This document shows, in pieces, positions 15,511 through 23,979 of a stretch of DNA of 64,000 nt. Position numbers and translations under genes: made by a program. Source of the stretch: Pararoseomonas sp. SCSIO 73927 (lineage in GTDB: Bacteria > Pseudomonadota > Alphaproteobacteria > Acetobacterales > Acetobacteraceae); assembly GCF_037040815.1 (NCBI RefSeq), contig NZ_CP146232.1, positions 2,350,501-2,414,500 on the forward strand, in the 5' to 3' direction. The notes under the pieces are model-generated. The model was not told the DNA's origin. It did not search any database and saw only the letters and a program-made list of their open reading frames with translations. How positions within the stretch are numbered: the stretch's first letter is position 1; each line of letters starts with the position of its first letter.

Positions 15511-17622
15511 AGGGCGGCGCAGCATAGCGCTTCCCGTCCGCGCGTCATCCGGGTGCGCCAAGGCGCGCGCCACGGGAGGGGGCAGGGCGGCGACCGCATC
15601 CACCACCATCCGCTCGGTCAGGATCTGGGGGAGCACCACCGGGGCGCCGCCTCCCGGCGGGTAGAGGAGGTAGAGGGGCACGCCCTCCCGCCCCTGTTCC
15701 CGCAGGAGGGCGGTGATAGCGGGGTCGCCGCGGCTCCAGTCGCCGGTGAGGGCGGCGACCCCGGCGCGGGCGAAGGCGGCGCGGGTGGCCTCGGTTTCCA
15801 GCGCCACGCGCTCGTTCACCCGGCAGGTGATGCACCAAGCGGCGGTGAGGTTCACGAAGACCGGGCGTCCCTCCGCCCGCAGCGCCGCGAGGCGGGCGCC
15901 CGACCAGGGCTCGCCGGATGCCTCCGCGCGCGGGGTGGGGGCGGCGCCGGAGAGGGCGGGCAGGGTGGCGAGGGCGGCGGCGAGGGCGAGCCCGGCGGCG
16001 CCGCGGCCGATCCAGCGCGCGCGGCCGGCCGGGGCGGCGCCGAGGGCCCAGGCGGCGAAGCCCACGAGCACGGCGCCGGCGAGGACCCAGCCCAATCCTT
16101 CGGGACCGGCCTGCACGGAGACGACCCAGGCGAGCCAGGCGGCGGCCCCGTACATGGGAAAGGCGAGGGCTTGGCGCAGGCGCTCCATCCAGGCACCGGG
16201 GCGGGGGAGGAGGCGGGCCAGGCCCACGGCAAGGTTGGGGGAGAGGGCGATGAGGAGTTGCGGTGCGCCCATGCCGAGGCCGAGCGCGGCGAAGACGGCC
16301 AGGGCGGCGGCGGGCGGCATGGCGAGGGCGGCGCCGAGGGCGGCGGCCATGAAGGGGGCGGTGCAGGGGGTGGCGACGGCCACCGCCAGCAGCCCCGTGG
16401 CGAAGCTGCCGCGCCCGCCGGAGAGGGCGGGGCCGGCGACGGAGAAGACGCCGGAGAGGTTCAGCCCCACCGCGAGCATGAGCCAAGCCATGGCGGCCAC
16501 GAAGGCGGGGGCGGTGAACTGGAAGCCCCAGCCGGCCGCGATCCCCCCCGCGCGCAGCCCGACCAGGGCGGCGCCGAGAAGGAGGAAAGCGAGCAGGACC
16601 CCGGCGGCGTAGGCCAGGGATTCCGCGCGCAGGGCGGCGCGGCCCGCGCCGGCGTGGCGGGCCAGGGACACCGCCTTCATCGCCAGGATCGGGAAGACGC
16701 AGGGCATGAGGTTCAGGATCAGGCCGCCCAGCGCGGCGAGGAGCGCGGCCTGCCACAGCGGCAGGCCGCCCCTCTCTTGGTCCAGGGCGGCGGGCATCGG
16801 GCCGGGCGCGACGGAGAGGGTATAGGCGCTGCGCACGCCGGCGGCGTCGGTGATGGCGACCACGCCGGAGAGGCGGTCCGGCAGCGGCGCCCGGTCACGG
16901 GCGAGGGAGAGGGTGAGGGTGCCGTCCCGGAGAGAGAGGGGCTGGGGCGCGGCACTCTCGATGACGCCTGACGCCTCGGGGAAGAAGAAGGCCTCCCTCA
17001 CGGCGCCGGGGGCGAGACCGGGGCCGACGATCTCCAGGGCGCCGCGCGTCCCCTCGAAGCCGGCGCGGGCAGCGAAGGGCAGGGGGCGGGGCAGGGCGGC
17101 CTCGGCGGCGCGGAAGAGGGGGGCGGCGTCCGGATCGGGGCGCGGGGCGGCCTCGACCGGCAGGTCCAGGCGGAAATCACCCTCCTCGGGGATGCAGATC
17201 TCGGCGCAGACGAGCCAGCGGGCGGTGCCCTCGATCGTGTAGAGGCGGCCGGGCTGAAGTTCCGCGGGCGGGGTAAGAGTGAGGGGGAAGAGGGCCTCGC
17301 CGGTATAGCCGAAGCTCACCAGGGGGCCGGTCGGGATGCGGGCGGGGACGGGCAGGGCCAGGGGGCCGGGGGTGCCGCCATCGGGCAGGGTGAGCTCGAG
17401 GGAGGGGGCCTCCCCGGCATCGCCGGGGTTGGTCCAGTAGCTGTGCCAGCCGGGGGCCAGGACCATCCGCAGGGCGAGGCGGAAGGGCTGGCCCGGGGCG
17501 ACGGCCGCGTTCTCCGCCGCGAGCGTTACGCGGGCGCGGGGGGATTCCACCGCGCCGCTCTCCACCGCCCGCGCGGCAGCGGGGGCGAGGAGGACCGCCA
17601 GCAGGAGGAGGAAGGCGCGCAT
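15490..17622 (-). CDS. DsbD/ScsB-like thiol:disulfide reductase
   Basis: 710 residues; ATG 17622 gives the signal peptide MRAFLLLLAVLLAPAAARA. A periplasmic domain (to about 280) has the Cys pair in RWLVCAEICIPEEG. Eight or so membrane segments follow, with redox cysteines in NLMPCVFPILAMKAV and VATPCTAPFMAA. The C-terminal thioredoxin-like domain has LTAAWCITCRVNE. DsbD-type proteins carry electrons from cytoplasmic thioredoxin to periplasmic thiols for disulfide isomerisation, cytochrome c maturation or copper tolerance. The stop TAG (15490-15492) lies inside tRNA-Leu, so the last seven codons double as tRNA sequence. An aldo/keto reductase gene precedes it by 44 bases. Confidence 0.9.
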   Translation of the reverse strand: MRAFLLLLAVLLAPAAARAVESGAVESPRARVTLAAENAAVAPGQPFRLALRMVLAPGWHSYWTNPGDAGEAPSLELTLPDGGTPGPLALPVPARIPTGPLVSFGYTGEALFPLTLTPPAELQPGRLYTIEGTARWLVCAEICIPEEGDFRLDLPVEAAPRPDPDAAPLFRAAEAALPRPLPFAARAGFEGTRGALEIVGPGLAPGAVREAFFFPEASGVIESAAPQPLSLRDGTLTLSLARDRAPLPDRLSGVVAITDAAGVRSAYTLSVAPGPMPAALDQERGGLPLWQAALLAALGGLILNLMPCVFPILAMKAVSLARHAGAGRAALRAESLAYAAGVLLAFLLLGAALVGLRAGGIAAGWGFQFTAPAFVAAMAWLMLAVGLNLSGVFSVAGPALSGGRGSFATGLLAVAVATPCTAPFMAAALGAALAMPPAAALAVFAALGLGMGAPQLLIALSPNLAVGLARLLPRPGAWMERLRQALAFPMYGAAAWLAWVVSVQAGPEGLGWVLAGAVLVGFAAWALGAAPAGRARWIGRGAAGLALAAALATLPALSGAAPTPRAEASGEPWSGARLAALRAEGRPVFVNLTAAWCITCRVNERVALETEATRAAFARAGVAALTGDWSRGDPAITALLREQGREGVPLYLLYPPGGGAPVVLPQILTERMVVDAVAALPPPVARALAHPDDARTGSAMLRRPPPLAER

Positions 17623-17666
17623 GGGCCGGGGATAGGCCCGATGCGCGCCCGGCCGCAACTGGCGCG

Positions 17667-18620
17667 TCAGGCGGCGCTCGCGGCGTCCAGCGCCGCGATG
17701 TCCTCCGGCGCCAGGGTGAGATGGACGGCGCGGACGAGGCTCTCCAACTGCTCCGCGCTCGTGGCGCTGGCGATGGGGGCCGTCACGCCCTCCCGGGCGA
17801 TAACCCAGGCCAGGGCGACCTCGGCGGGCTTCGCGCCGCGGTTGGAGGCCACCGCCTCCAGCGCGTTCAGGATGCGGAAGCCGCGCTCCGTCAGGTACTT
17901 CTCAATCCCCGCGCCGCGCTTGCTCTTCGAGAGGTCCTCCTTCGAGCGGTACTTGCCGGAGAGGAAGCCGGAGGCGAGGCCGTAGTAGCTGATGACGCCG
18001 ATCCCCTCCCTCACGCAGAGGTCGCGGAGCGCGCCGTCGAATTCCTCGCGGTCGTAGAGGTTGTACTTCGGCTGCAGGGATTCGTAGCGCGGCAGGCCGT
18101 GCTCCTTCGCGACGGCCAGGGATTCGGAGAGCAGGGCGGCGTCGTAGTTGGAGGTGCCGATGGCGCGGACCTTCCCGGCCTTCAGGAGCTTCTCATAGGC
18201 GCGGAGGGTCTCCTCCTGCGGGGTGCCGGGGGCGGGCCAGTGGCTCTGGTACAGGTCGATGACGTCCGTGCTCAGGCGGCGGAGCGAGTTCTCCACCGCC
18301 GTCTCGATCCACTTCGCCGAGAGGTCGCGGTGGCCCTGGCCCATGTCGGAGCCGACCTTGGTGAGGATCAGCACCTTCTCCCGCTTGCCGGGGTTCGCGC
18401 GCAGCCAGTTGCCGATCACCGTCTCGGATTCGCCGCCCTGGTGGCCGGGCGCCCAGCGGGAATAGACGTCGGCGGTGTCGATGGCGTTCAGCCCGGCATC
18501 CACGAAGCCGTCCAGCAGGCGAAAGCCCGTGGGCTCGTCGGTGGTCCAGCCGAAGACGTTGCCGCCGAAGACGAGGGGGGCGATCTCCAGGCCGGACCGG
18601 CCGAGCGGGCGCTTCTGCAT
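17667..18620 (-). CDS. Aldo/keto reductase
   Basis: 317 residues, ATG at 18620. NAD(P)H-dependent TIM-barrel reductase of aldehydes and ketones in the cytoplasm. The catalytic tetrad is visible: Asp48 in NAIDTADVYS, Tyr53, Lys88 in ILTKVGSDMG and His127 in LYQSHWPAPGTP. The N-terminal RPLGRSGLEIAPLVFGGNVFG and the C-terminal IASATSAEQLESLV (cofactor loop) are those of the Tas/YajO type. It lies 44 bases before the dsbD-like gene and may share its transcript. It is divergent from the SulP gene. The physiological substrate is unknown. Confidence 0.9.
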   Translation of the reverse strand: MQKRPLGRSGLEIAPLVFGGNVFGWTTDEPTGFRLLDGFVDAGLNAIDTADVYSRWAPGHQGGESETVIGNWLRANPGKREKVLILTKVGSDMGQGHRDLSAKWIETAVENSLRRLSTDVIDLYQSHWPAPGTPQEETLRAYEKLLKAGKVRAIGTSNYDAALLSESLAVAKEHGLPRYESLQPKYNLYDREEFDGALRDLCVREGIGVISYYGLASGFLSGKYRSKEDLSKSKRGAGIEKYLTERGFRILNALEAVASNRGAKPAEVALAWVIAREGVTAPIASATSAEQLESLVRAVHLTLAPEDIAALDAASAA

Positions 18621-18854
18621 GGGGTGATCCTCTCCGCGTTGCCGGGCGAAGTTGGGCGCGCCGAGGGCAGCCCGCCAGGGGCGGCGCGTGTTGCAATGCA
18701 GCAAGGCGGTGGTTAGCATCGGGCCATTCATCCCGGACCCGGTGAAACCCCGGGTGGCTCTTCCGGCCGCCGATCCGCCGGACAACGCATCAGACGCGAC
18801 CCTTCAGAGCACCGCCCGGCGGTGCCGTCGCGTGCCTCTTGCGGAAGCACCCTC

Positions 18855-20330
18855 ATGAAAGATCAGCCCATCGCCCGCGACCGGACCGAGTGGTTCGCGG
18901 GACCTGCCGCGCTGCGGCGCGACATCCTCGCCGGCATGGTCGGCACCTTCGCCCTCATCCCGGAGGTAATCGCCTTCTCCTTCGTGGCGGGGGTGGATCC
19001 GGAGGTCGGGCTCTTCGCCTCCTTCGTCATCGGCGTGGTGATCGCCTTCGCGGGCGGGCGGCCGGCCATGATCTCCGGCGCGGCGGGATCGGTGGCGCTG
19101 GTGGCGGCCGCGCTCGTCGTCAGCCACGGCGTGCAGTACCTGCTGGCGGCTACGATCCTGGCGGGGCTGTTCCAGATCGGCTTCGGGCTGGCGCGGCTGG
19201 ACGTGCTGATGCGCTTCGTCTCGAAATCCGTGCGCACGGGCTTCGTGAACGCGCTGGCGATCCTGATCTTCTCCGCCCAGGTGCCGCAGATGCTGGGGGT
19301 GAGCTGGCACACCTACGCGCTGATCGCGGCGGGGCTGGCGATCATCTACCTGCTGCCGCGGCTCACCACGGCGATCCCCTCGCCGCTGATCTGCATCCTC
19401 GTCCTCACCGCCTTCACCATGGCCGTGCCGATGCCCGTGCGGACGGTGGCGGATCTCGGGCGGCTGCCGGACTCGCTGCCCTCCTTCCTGATTCCCGACG
19501 TGCCGTTCAGCCTCGAGACACTGGTGATCGTCGCGCCCTACGCGCTGGCGATGGCGGTGGTGGGCCTGCTGGAATCGATGATGACGGCGAGCGTGGTGGA
19601 CGAGCTGACGGACACCACGAGCAGCAAGGCGCGGGAGTGCACGGGGCTAGGCCTGGCAAATCTGGCGGCCGGGTTCTTCGGCGGCATCGCCGGCTGCGGG
19701 ATGATCGGGCAGACCGTGGGCAATGTGCGCTTCGGCGGGCGCGGGCGCGTCTCCACCCTCACGGCCGGGGTGTTCCTGCTGATCCTCATGGTGCTGCTGC
19801 GTCCCTGGGTGGCGCAGGTGCCGGTGGCGGCGCTGGTGGCGATCATGGTGATGGTCTCCGTCGAGACTTTCTCCTGGTCCTCGCTGCGCGACGTGGCGCG
19901 GCACCCGAAGGTGTCCAGCGCGGTGATGCTGGCCACCGTGGCCGTGACGGTGCTGACCCACAACCTCGCGCTCGGCGTCGCGGTCGGCGTGCTGCTCAGC
20001 GGCGTGTTCTTCGCCTTCAAGGTCATGCGGCTGATGGAGGTGACGACGGCCTATGACGAAGCGTCCGGCACGCGCACCTACACCGTGACGGGGCAGGTGT
20101 TCTTCGCCAGCGCGGAGATGATGGCCGACGCCTTCGACACGCGCGACGCCGCCGCCCGCGTGCGGATCGACCTGACGCGCGCGCACCTGTGGGACATCAC
20201 CGCCGTCTCCGCGCTGGAGGGCGTGGTGGCGAAGCTGCGGCGCCACGGTGCGGCGGTGGAGGTGATCGGGTTGAACGAGGCGAGCGCGGTACTGGTGGAC
20301 CGGCACGGGCCGGCGATCCAGGCGGGGTAG
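18855..20330 (+). CDS. SulP-family anion transporter with STAS domain
   Basis: 491 residues from ATG 18855 (an upstream in-frame GTG at 18822 is possible). It starts with DILAGMVGTFALIPEVIAFS, the SulP signature helix, and has 10 to 12 membrane segments, including VVGLLESMMTASVVDE and GGIAGCGMIGQTVGN. Residues from about 400 form a STAS domain ending in VSALEGVVAKLRRHG. SulP proteins carry sulfate, bicarbonate or other anions, usually with H+ or Na+. No sulfur or carbonic-anhydrase gene is adjacent, so the substrate is open. A DUF1003 gene lies beyond a 275-base repeat-rich gap in convergent orientation. Confidence 0.88.
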   Translation: MKDQPIARDRTEWFAGPAALRRDILAGMVGTFALIPEVIAFSFVAGVDPEVGLFASFVIGVVIAFAGGRPAMISGAAGSVALVAAALVVSHGVQYLLAATILAGLFQIGFGLARLDVLMRFVSKSVRTGFVNALAILIFSAQVPQMLGVSWHTYALIAAGLAIIYLLPRLTTAIPSPLICILVLTAFTMAVPMPVRTVADLGRLPDSLPSFLIPDVPFSLETLVIVAPYALAMAVVGLLESMMTASVVDELTDTTSSKARECTGLGLANLAAGFFGGIAGCGMIGQTVGNVRFGGRGRVSTLTAGVFLLILMVLLRPWVAQVPVAALVAIMVMVSVETFSWSSLRDVARHPKVSSAVMLATVAVTVLTHNLALGVAVGVLLSGVFFAFKVMRLMEVTTAYDEASGTRTYTVTGQVFFASAEMMADAFDTRDAAARVRIDLTRAHLWDITAVSALEGVVAKLRRHGAAVEVIGLNEASAVLVDRHGPAIQAG

Positions 20331-20345
20331 TCCCCGCGGCCCCTA

Positions 20346-20568
20346 GGGAGGGGAGAAAGAATTCTCCCCTCCCTTGGATGCCACTCTTCATTTTCTCTCG
20401 GGGGCTGCCGCGGAATGCGGGGCCGGGGTTTCTCCTCGGGTCCATGACCCGAGGTGCGGGGCATCGAGGATCGTGCTGACCTGAGGTCGGGAGGCCTGCA
20501 GCGCCCACCTTTGGTCATCGCATCCGCGGCGGCCCGATCGCGGGGTCCGGGGTGGCCGTTGCCACCCC
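20346..20568. repeat. Intergenic palindrome cluster, locus B
   Basis: Three palindromes fill the gap between the convergent sulP and DUF1003 genes. 20346-20373 is a 12-pair stem GGGAGGGGAGAA/TTCTCCCCTCCC whose centre spans GAATTC. 20434-20454 is CCTCGGGTC-CAT-GACCCGAGG, and 20549-20568 is GGGGTGGC/GCCACCCC. The first two types recur at loci C, E and F. They can serve as bidirectional terminators here. Confidence 0.7.
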
Positions 20569-20605
20569 GGCGGGATTCCCGGGGCAGCGCCCCTGGAGCG
20601 ATCGT

Positions 20606-21148
20606 TCAGCCCTTCCCCTGCCGCGCCTCGATTTCGTCCAGCACGGCCTCCGGCGCCACGTCCTCCTCCACCTCCCGCATCTCCGGGTCCGCGGCGTCGC
20701 GGATGTCCAGGCGCTCGGCCATCCGGACGACGAGGCGGGAGAGCTTCGTCAGCTCGTGCTCGGTCAGCAGGCTGATCTGGAGGTCGAGGTCGGCGCGCTT
20801 GTCGGCGGCGGCGGCCATGCGGTTCTGGCTGATGAGGACGAAGGTGGAGAGGAAGATGGCCTCGACGGAAGCTTCCATCGCGAGCACGACGAAGGAGGGA
20901 TCGAACTTCGGCACGCCAGGGATGAAGCCGAGGTTGATCGTGATCCAGGCGCCGTAGAGGACGAGGTGGATGTAGACGAAGGTCATGCTGCCGGTGAAGC
21001 GGGTGATGGCCTCCGCCACCTGTTCCTGCCGGGTCGCGTTGGCGGCCTCCTGACGGCGCCGCTGCTCCAGCACCTGGATGTTGCGCATGAGGGAGGAGGA
21101 GAGGCTTTCCGGCCGGGGTGACGGAACCGTCGGGGTGGCGGCGGGCAT
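20606..21148 (-). CDS. DUF1003 membrane protein
   Basis: 180 residues from ATG 21148. The DUF1003 core is at about residues 45-125. A polar N-terminus ends in QEQVAEAITRFTGSM, then come two membrane helices (TFVYIHLVLYGAWITINL and EASVEAIFLSTFVLISQN), followed by a conserved helical tail with RADLDLQISLLTEHELTKL. Such proteins sit in the inner membrane with both ends in the cytoplasm, and their role is not established. Some are described as cyclic-nucleotide-linked or stress genes, but nothing here supports a specific choice. It is a single gene, divergent from hrpB. Confidence 0.85.
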   Translation of the reverse strand: MPAATPTVPSPRPESLSSSLMRNIQVLEQRRRQEAANATRQEQVAEAITRFTGSMTFVYIHLVLYGAWITINLGFIPGVPKFDPSFVVLAMEASVEAIFLSTFVLISQNRMAAAADKRADLDLQISLLTEHELTKLSRLVVRMAERLDIRDAADPEMREVEEDVAPEAVLDEIEARQGKG

Positions 21149-21276
21149 GGGCGGTCCTCCTGTCGGCGCGGGCGAGTTGGGCCCGCTGCCGGGCCCATTG
21201 CTGGGGCAGAACGCCGGGCGGGCGGCTTCGCTCCACGGTTTGACAAGCCGGCCCGCCCCGCCGAGAGGGGCGCGCG

Positions 21277-23742
21277 ATGGACCTGCCCGAACTTCCCGTC
21301 TCCGAGGCCCTGCCCGCCCTGATGGCGGCTCTGCGGGAGGGGCCGAACGCCGTGCTGGTGGCGCCGCCCGGCGCGGGCAAGACGACGATCGTGCCCCTGG
21401 CGCTGCTGGGGGAGCCCTGGGTCGCGGGAAAGATCCTGGTGCTGGAGCCCCGGCGCGTGGCCGCCCGGGCCGCCGCGCGCCGCATGGCCGACCTGGCGGG
21501 GGAGGGGGCGCCGGGCGGGCTGGTGGGGCTCTCCACCCGTCTGGACCGGGCGGTGTCCGACCGGACGCGGATCGAGGTGGTGACCGAGGGGCTGCTGGTG
21601 CGGCGGCTGCAGTCCGATCCGGGGCTGGAGGGGGTCTCCGCCGTGCTGTTCGACGAGGCGCACGAGCGGCACCTGGACACGGATCTCGGGCTCGCCCTGT
21701 GCCTGGACCTGCAGCGGGCGCTGCGGCCGGAGCTGCGGCTGCTGGCGATGTCCGCGACGCTGGACGCGGCGGGGTTCGCGGGGCTGCTGGGCGGAGACGG
21801 CGTGCCGGGCGGCGTGCGGGACGCGCCGGTGATCGAGAGCGCGGGTCGGGCCTATCCCGTCGTCGTCCACCACCGGCCGCGCGACATCAAGGAGCCGCGG
21901 GACCTGCCGGAGGCGATGGCGGGCGCCATTCGGGAGGCGCTGCGGGAGCATCCCGGCGACGTGCTGGCCTTCCTGCCGGGCTGGGGGGAGATCCGGCGCA
22001 CCGCCGAGCGGCTGGCGGGCGTGGCCGCGGAGGTGCTGCCGCTGCACGGGGAGATGCCGCCCGCCGAGCAGGACCGGGCGCTGAACCCTTCCGCGCGCCG
22101 CAAGGTGGTGCTGGCGACCTCCATCGCGGAGACCTCGCTGACGGTGCCGGGGGTGCGGATCGTGGTGGATGGCGGGTTCCGGCGGGCGCCGCGGCTGGAC
22201 GCGGCCACGGGGCTGACGCGGCTGGCCACCGTCCGCATCTCCCGCGCCGCCGCCGAGCAGCGGGCGGGGCGCGCGGGGCGCACGGAGCCGGGGGTGGCGA
22301 TCCGGCTGTGGACGGAGGCGCTGCACCGGGGTCTGCCGATCGCGGACCGGCCGGAGATGCTGGAGGCGGAGCTTTCGGGGCTGGTGCTGGACTGCGCGGC
22401 CTGGGGGGCGGAGCCCGGGGCGCTGGCCTTCCTCGACCCGCCGCCCGCCGGTGCGGTGGCGGCCGCGCGGGGCCTGCTGCAGGAACTGGACGCGCTGGAC
22501 GGGGCGGGGCGCATCACCGCCACGGGGCGGCGCATGGCGCGGCTGGGCGCGCATCCCCGGCTGGCGCGGGTGATGGTGGAGACGCGGATGCCGGGCGAGG
22601 CGGCGCTGGCCGCCGACCTGGCCGCGCTGCTGGAGGAGCGGGACCCGATCCGGAACCGCGACGCGCATGTGGACCTGAACACGCGGCTGGACCTGCTGCG
22701 CGGCGGCGACCACCCGGAGGCGGACCGCGCCACGGTGCAGCGCATCCGCCGCACGGCGCAGCTGCACCGCCGGCGGCTTTCCGTGCCGGAGCGGACGGAG
22801 CCGGGGGGCGATCCGGCCGCGCTGCTGGCCGCGGGCTTCCCGGACCGGATCGCGGCCCGGCGCGGGACCATGGAGGGGGCGTTCCGCCTCGCCTCCGGCC
22901 AGGGCGCGCGGCTGGCGGCGAACGATCCGCTCCGCAAGGCGCCGCTGCTGGCCGTGGCGGCGCTGGAACTGGCGGGGACGGAGGCGCGCATCCGCATGGC
23001 CGCCCCGCTGGACCGCGCCGTGCTGGAGGCGCGCTTCCCCGAGCGCTTCGTGCGGGAGGAGGTGACGGAGTTCGACGCCCGCGCCAACGCCGTGGTCGCC
23101 CGCCGCCGCCTGCGCTTCGGGCCGCTGGTGCTGGAGGAGGTGAACCTTCCCCACGCCGACCCCGCCAAGGTGGCGGAGGCGCTGGCGCGGGCGGCGGCGG
23201 GGCGCGGCTTCCGCGACCTGGACCTGTCCAAGGCGGCGGTGCAGCTGCGGGCGCGGCTGCGCTGGGCGCGCGCGACTGAAGGGGCGCCCTGGCCGGACGT
23301 GTCCGACGCCGCGCTGGCCGCCGGTGCCGGGGAGTGGCTGGCGCCCTACCTGAACGGGCTCTCCCGGCTCTCGGAACTGAAGGGGCTGGACGCGGTGGCG
23401 ATGCTGCGCGGGCTGGTGCCGTGGGAGCTGCAGCGGCGGCTGGACGCGGAGCTTCCCGCCCGGGTGGAACTGCCGGAGGGGCGCAGCGCCGCCATCGACT
23501 ACGACCGCGAGGTGCCGGCGCTGGAGGCACGGGCGCAGCACCTGTTCGGGCTGGCGGGGACGCCGCCGCTGATGGGGGGGCGGATTCCGCTGCAGGTCTC
23601 GCTCCTCTCCCCGGCCGGGCGGCCCATCGCCGTGACCTCCGACCTCTCGGGGTTCTGGGGCGGCGGATGGGCGGAGGTGCGGCGGGAGATGCGCGGGCGG
23701 TATCCCCGGCACGCCTGGCCGGAGGATCCCTCGCGGGGGTAG
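21277..23742 (+). CDS. hrpB: HrpB, DEAH-box ATP-dependent helicase
   Basis: 821 residues from ATG 21277 with GAGAGGGG upstream as ribosome site. Motif I is APPGAGKTT (Lys35), the DEAH box is LFDEAHERHLDTD (Asp125-His128), motif III is LAMSATLDA and motif VI is AAAEQRAGRAGRTEPG. The long C-terminal part with WEL..RLDAELPARVELPEG and the final GRYPRHAWPEDP is specific to HrpB rather than HrpA. The biochemical role in bacteria is not well known; an RNA or nucleic-acid remodelling function is assumed. It is a single gene, followed by the repeat-rich locus C. Confidence 0.95.
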   Translation: MDLPELPVSEALPALMAALREGPNAVLVAPPGAGKTTIVPLALLGEPWVAGKILVLEPRRVAARAAARRMADLAGEGAPGGLVGLSTRLDRAVSDRTRIEVVTEGLLVRRLQSDPGLEGVSAVLFDEAHERHLDTDLGLALCLDLQRALRPELRLLAMSATLDAAGFAGLLGGDGVPGGVRDAPVIESAGRAYPVVVHHRPRDIKEPRDLPEAMAGAIREALREHPGDVLAFLPGWGEIRRTAERLAGVAAEVLPLHGEMPPAEQDRALNPSARRKVVLATSIAETSLTVPGVRIVVDGGFRRAPRLDAATGLTRLATVRISRAAAEQRAGRAGRTEPGVAIRLWTEALHRGLPIADRPEMLEAELSGLVLDCAAWGAEPGALAFLDPPPAGAVAAARGLLQELDALDGAGRITATGRRMARLGAHPRLARVMVETRMPGEAALAADLAALLEERDPIRNRDAHVDLNTRLDLLRGGDHPEADRATVQRIRRTAQLHRRRLSVPERTEPGGDPAALLAAGFPDRIAARRGTMEGAFRLASGQGARLAANDPLRKAPLLAVAALELAGTEARIRMAAPLDRAVLEARFPERFVREEVTEFDARANAVVARRRLRFGPLVLEEVNLPHADPAKVAEALARAAAGRGFRDLDLSKAAVQLRARLRWARATEGAPWPDVSDAALAAGAGEWLAPYLNGLSRLSELKGLDAVAMLRGLVPWELQRRLDAELPARVELPEGRSAAIDYDREVPALEARAQHLFGLAGTPPLMGGRIPLQVSLLSPAGRPIAVTSDLSGFWGGGWAEVRREMRGRYPRHAWPEDPSRG

Positions 23743-23773
23743 GGGCGGGCCGGTTCTTCGCTGGCGGTCTGTC

Positions 23774-23979
23774 CCGGGGAGAGGAAGAAGGAATTCTTCC
23801 TCTCCCCGGACCCCTCACCATCATCTTCTTCTTCGAGTGGGTTTGGCGTCGCGGACGGTGCGCCTCGGCTCCAAGAGCCGAGGCGACTGCAGGGGCAGGA
23901 TCGGACCCGACAGTCAGCGCCACGCCTCAAGTCAGTCCTGCGGCAGCCCGATGCAGGTCCAGGAGCCTCAGGCTCCTGG
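23774..23979. repeat. Intergenic palindrome cluster, locus C
   Basis: 23774-23809 is a perfect 16-pair palindrome (CCGGGGAGAGGAAGAA, loop GGAA, then its complement). 23862-23884 is GCCTCGGCTC-CAA-GAGCCGAGGC and 23959-23979 is CCAGGAGCCT/AGGCTCCTGG. The 36-base first unit is the exact reverse complement of 53928-53963 at locus F, and the CCATCATCTTCTTCTT spacer after it is also shared. It lies between the convergent hrpB and histidine kinase genes. Confidence 0.75.

Noticed and set aside
20346..20373. GAATTC-centred palindromes as restriction-system related sites
   Set aside because: No restriction or methylase gene is present; the extended purine/pyrimidine arms and repeated context fit an intergenic repeat element better.
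21240..21270. TTGACA before hrpB as a promoter
   Set aside because: No -10-like hexamer lies at a suitable distance; the following bases are pure G/C. Not strong enough to call.
20983..23712. A minus-strand open frame of 909 codons opposite hrpB
   Set aside because: Pro/Arg/His-rich antisense shadow of the HrpB helicase, whose motifs are all intact on the plus strand.
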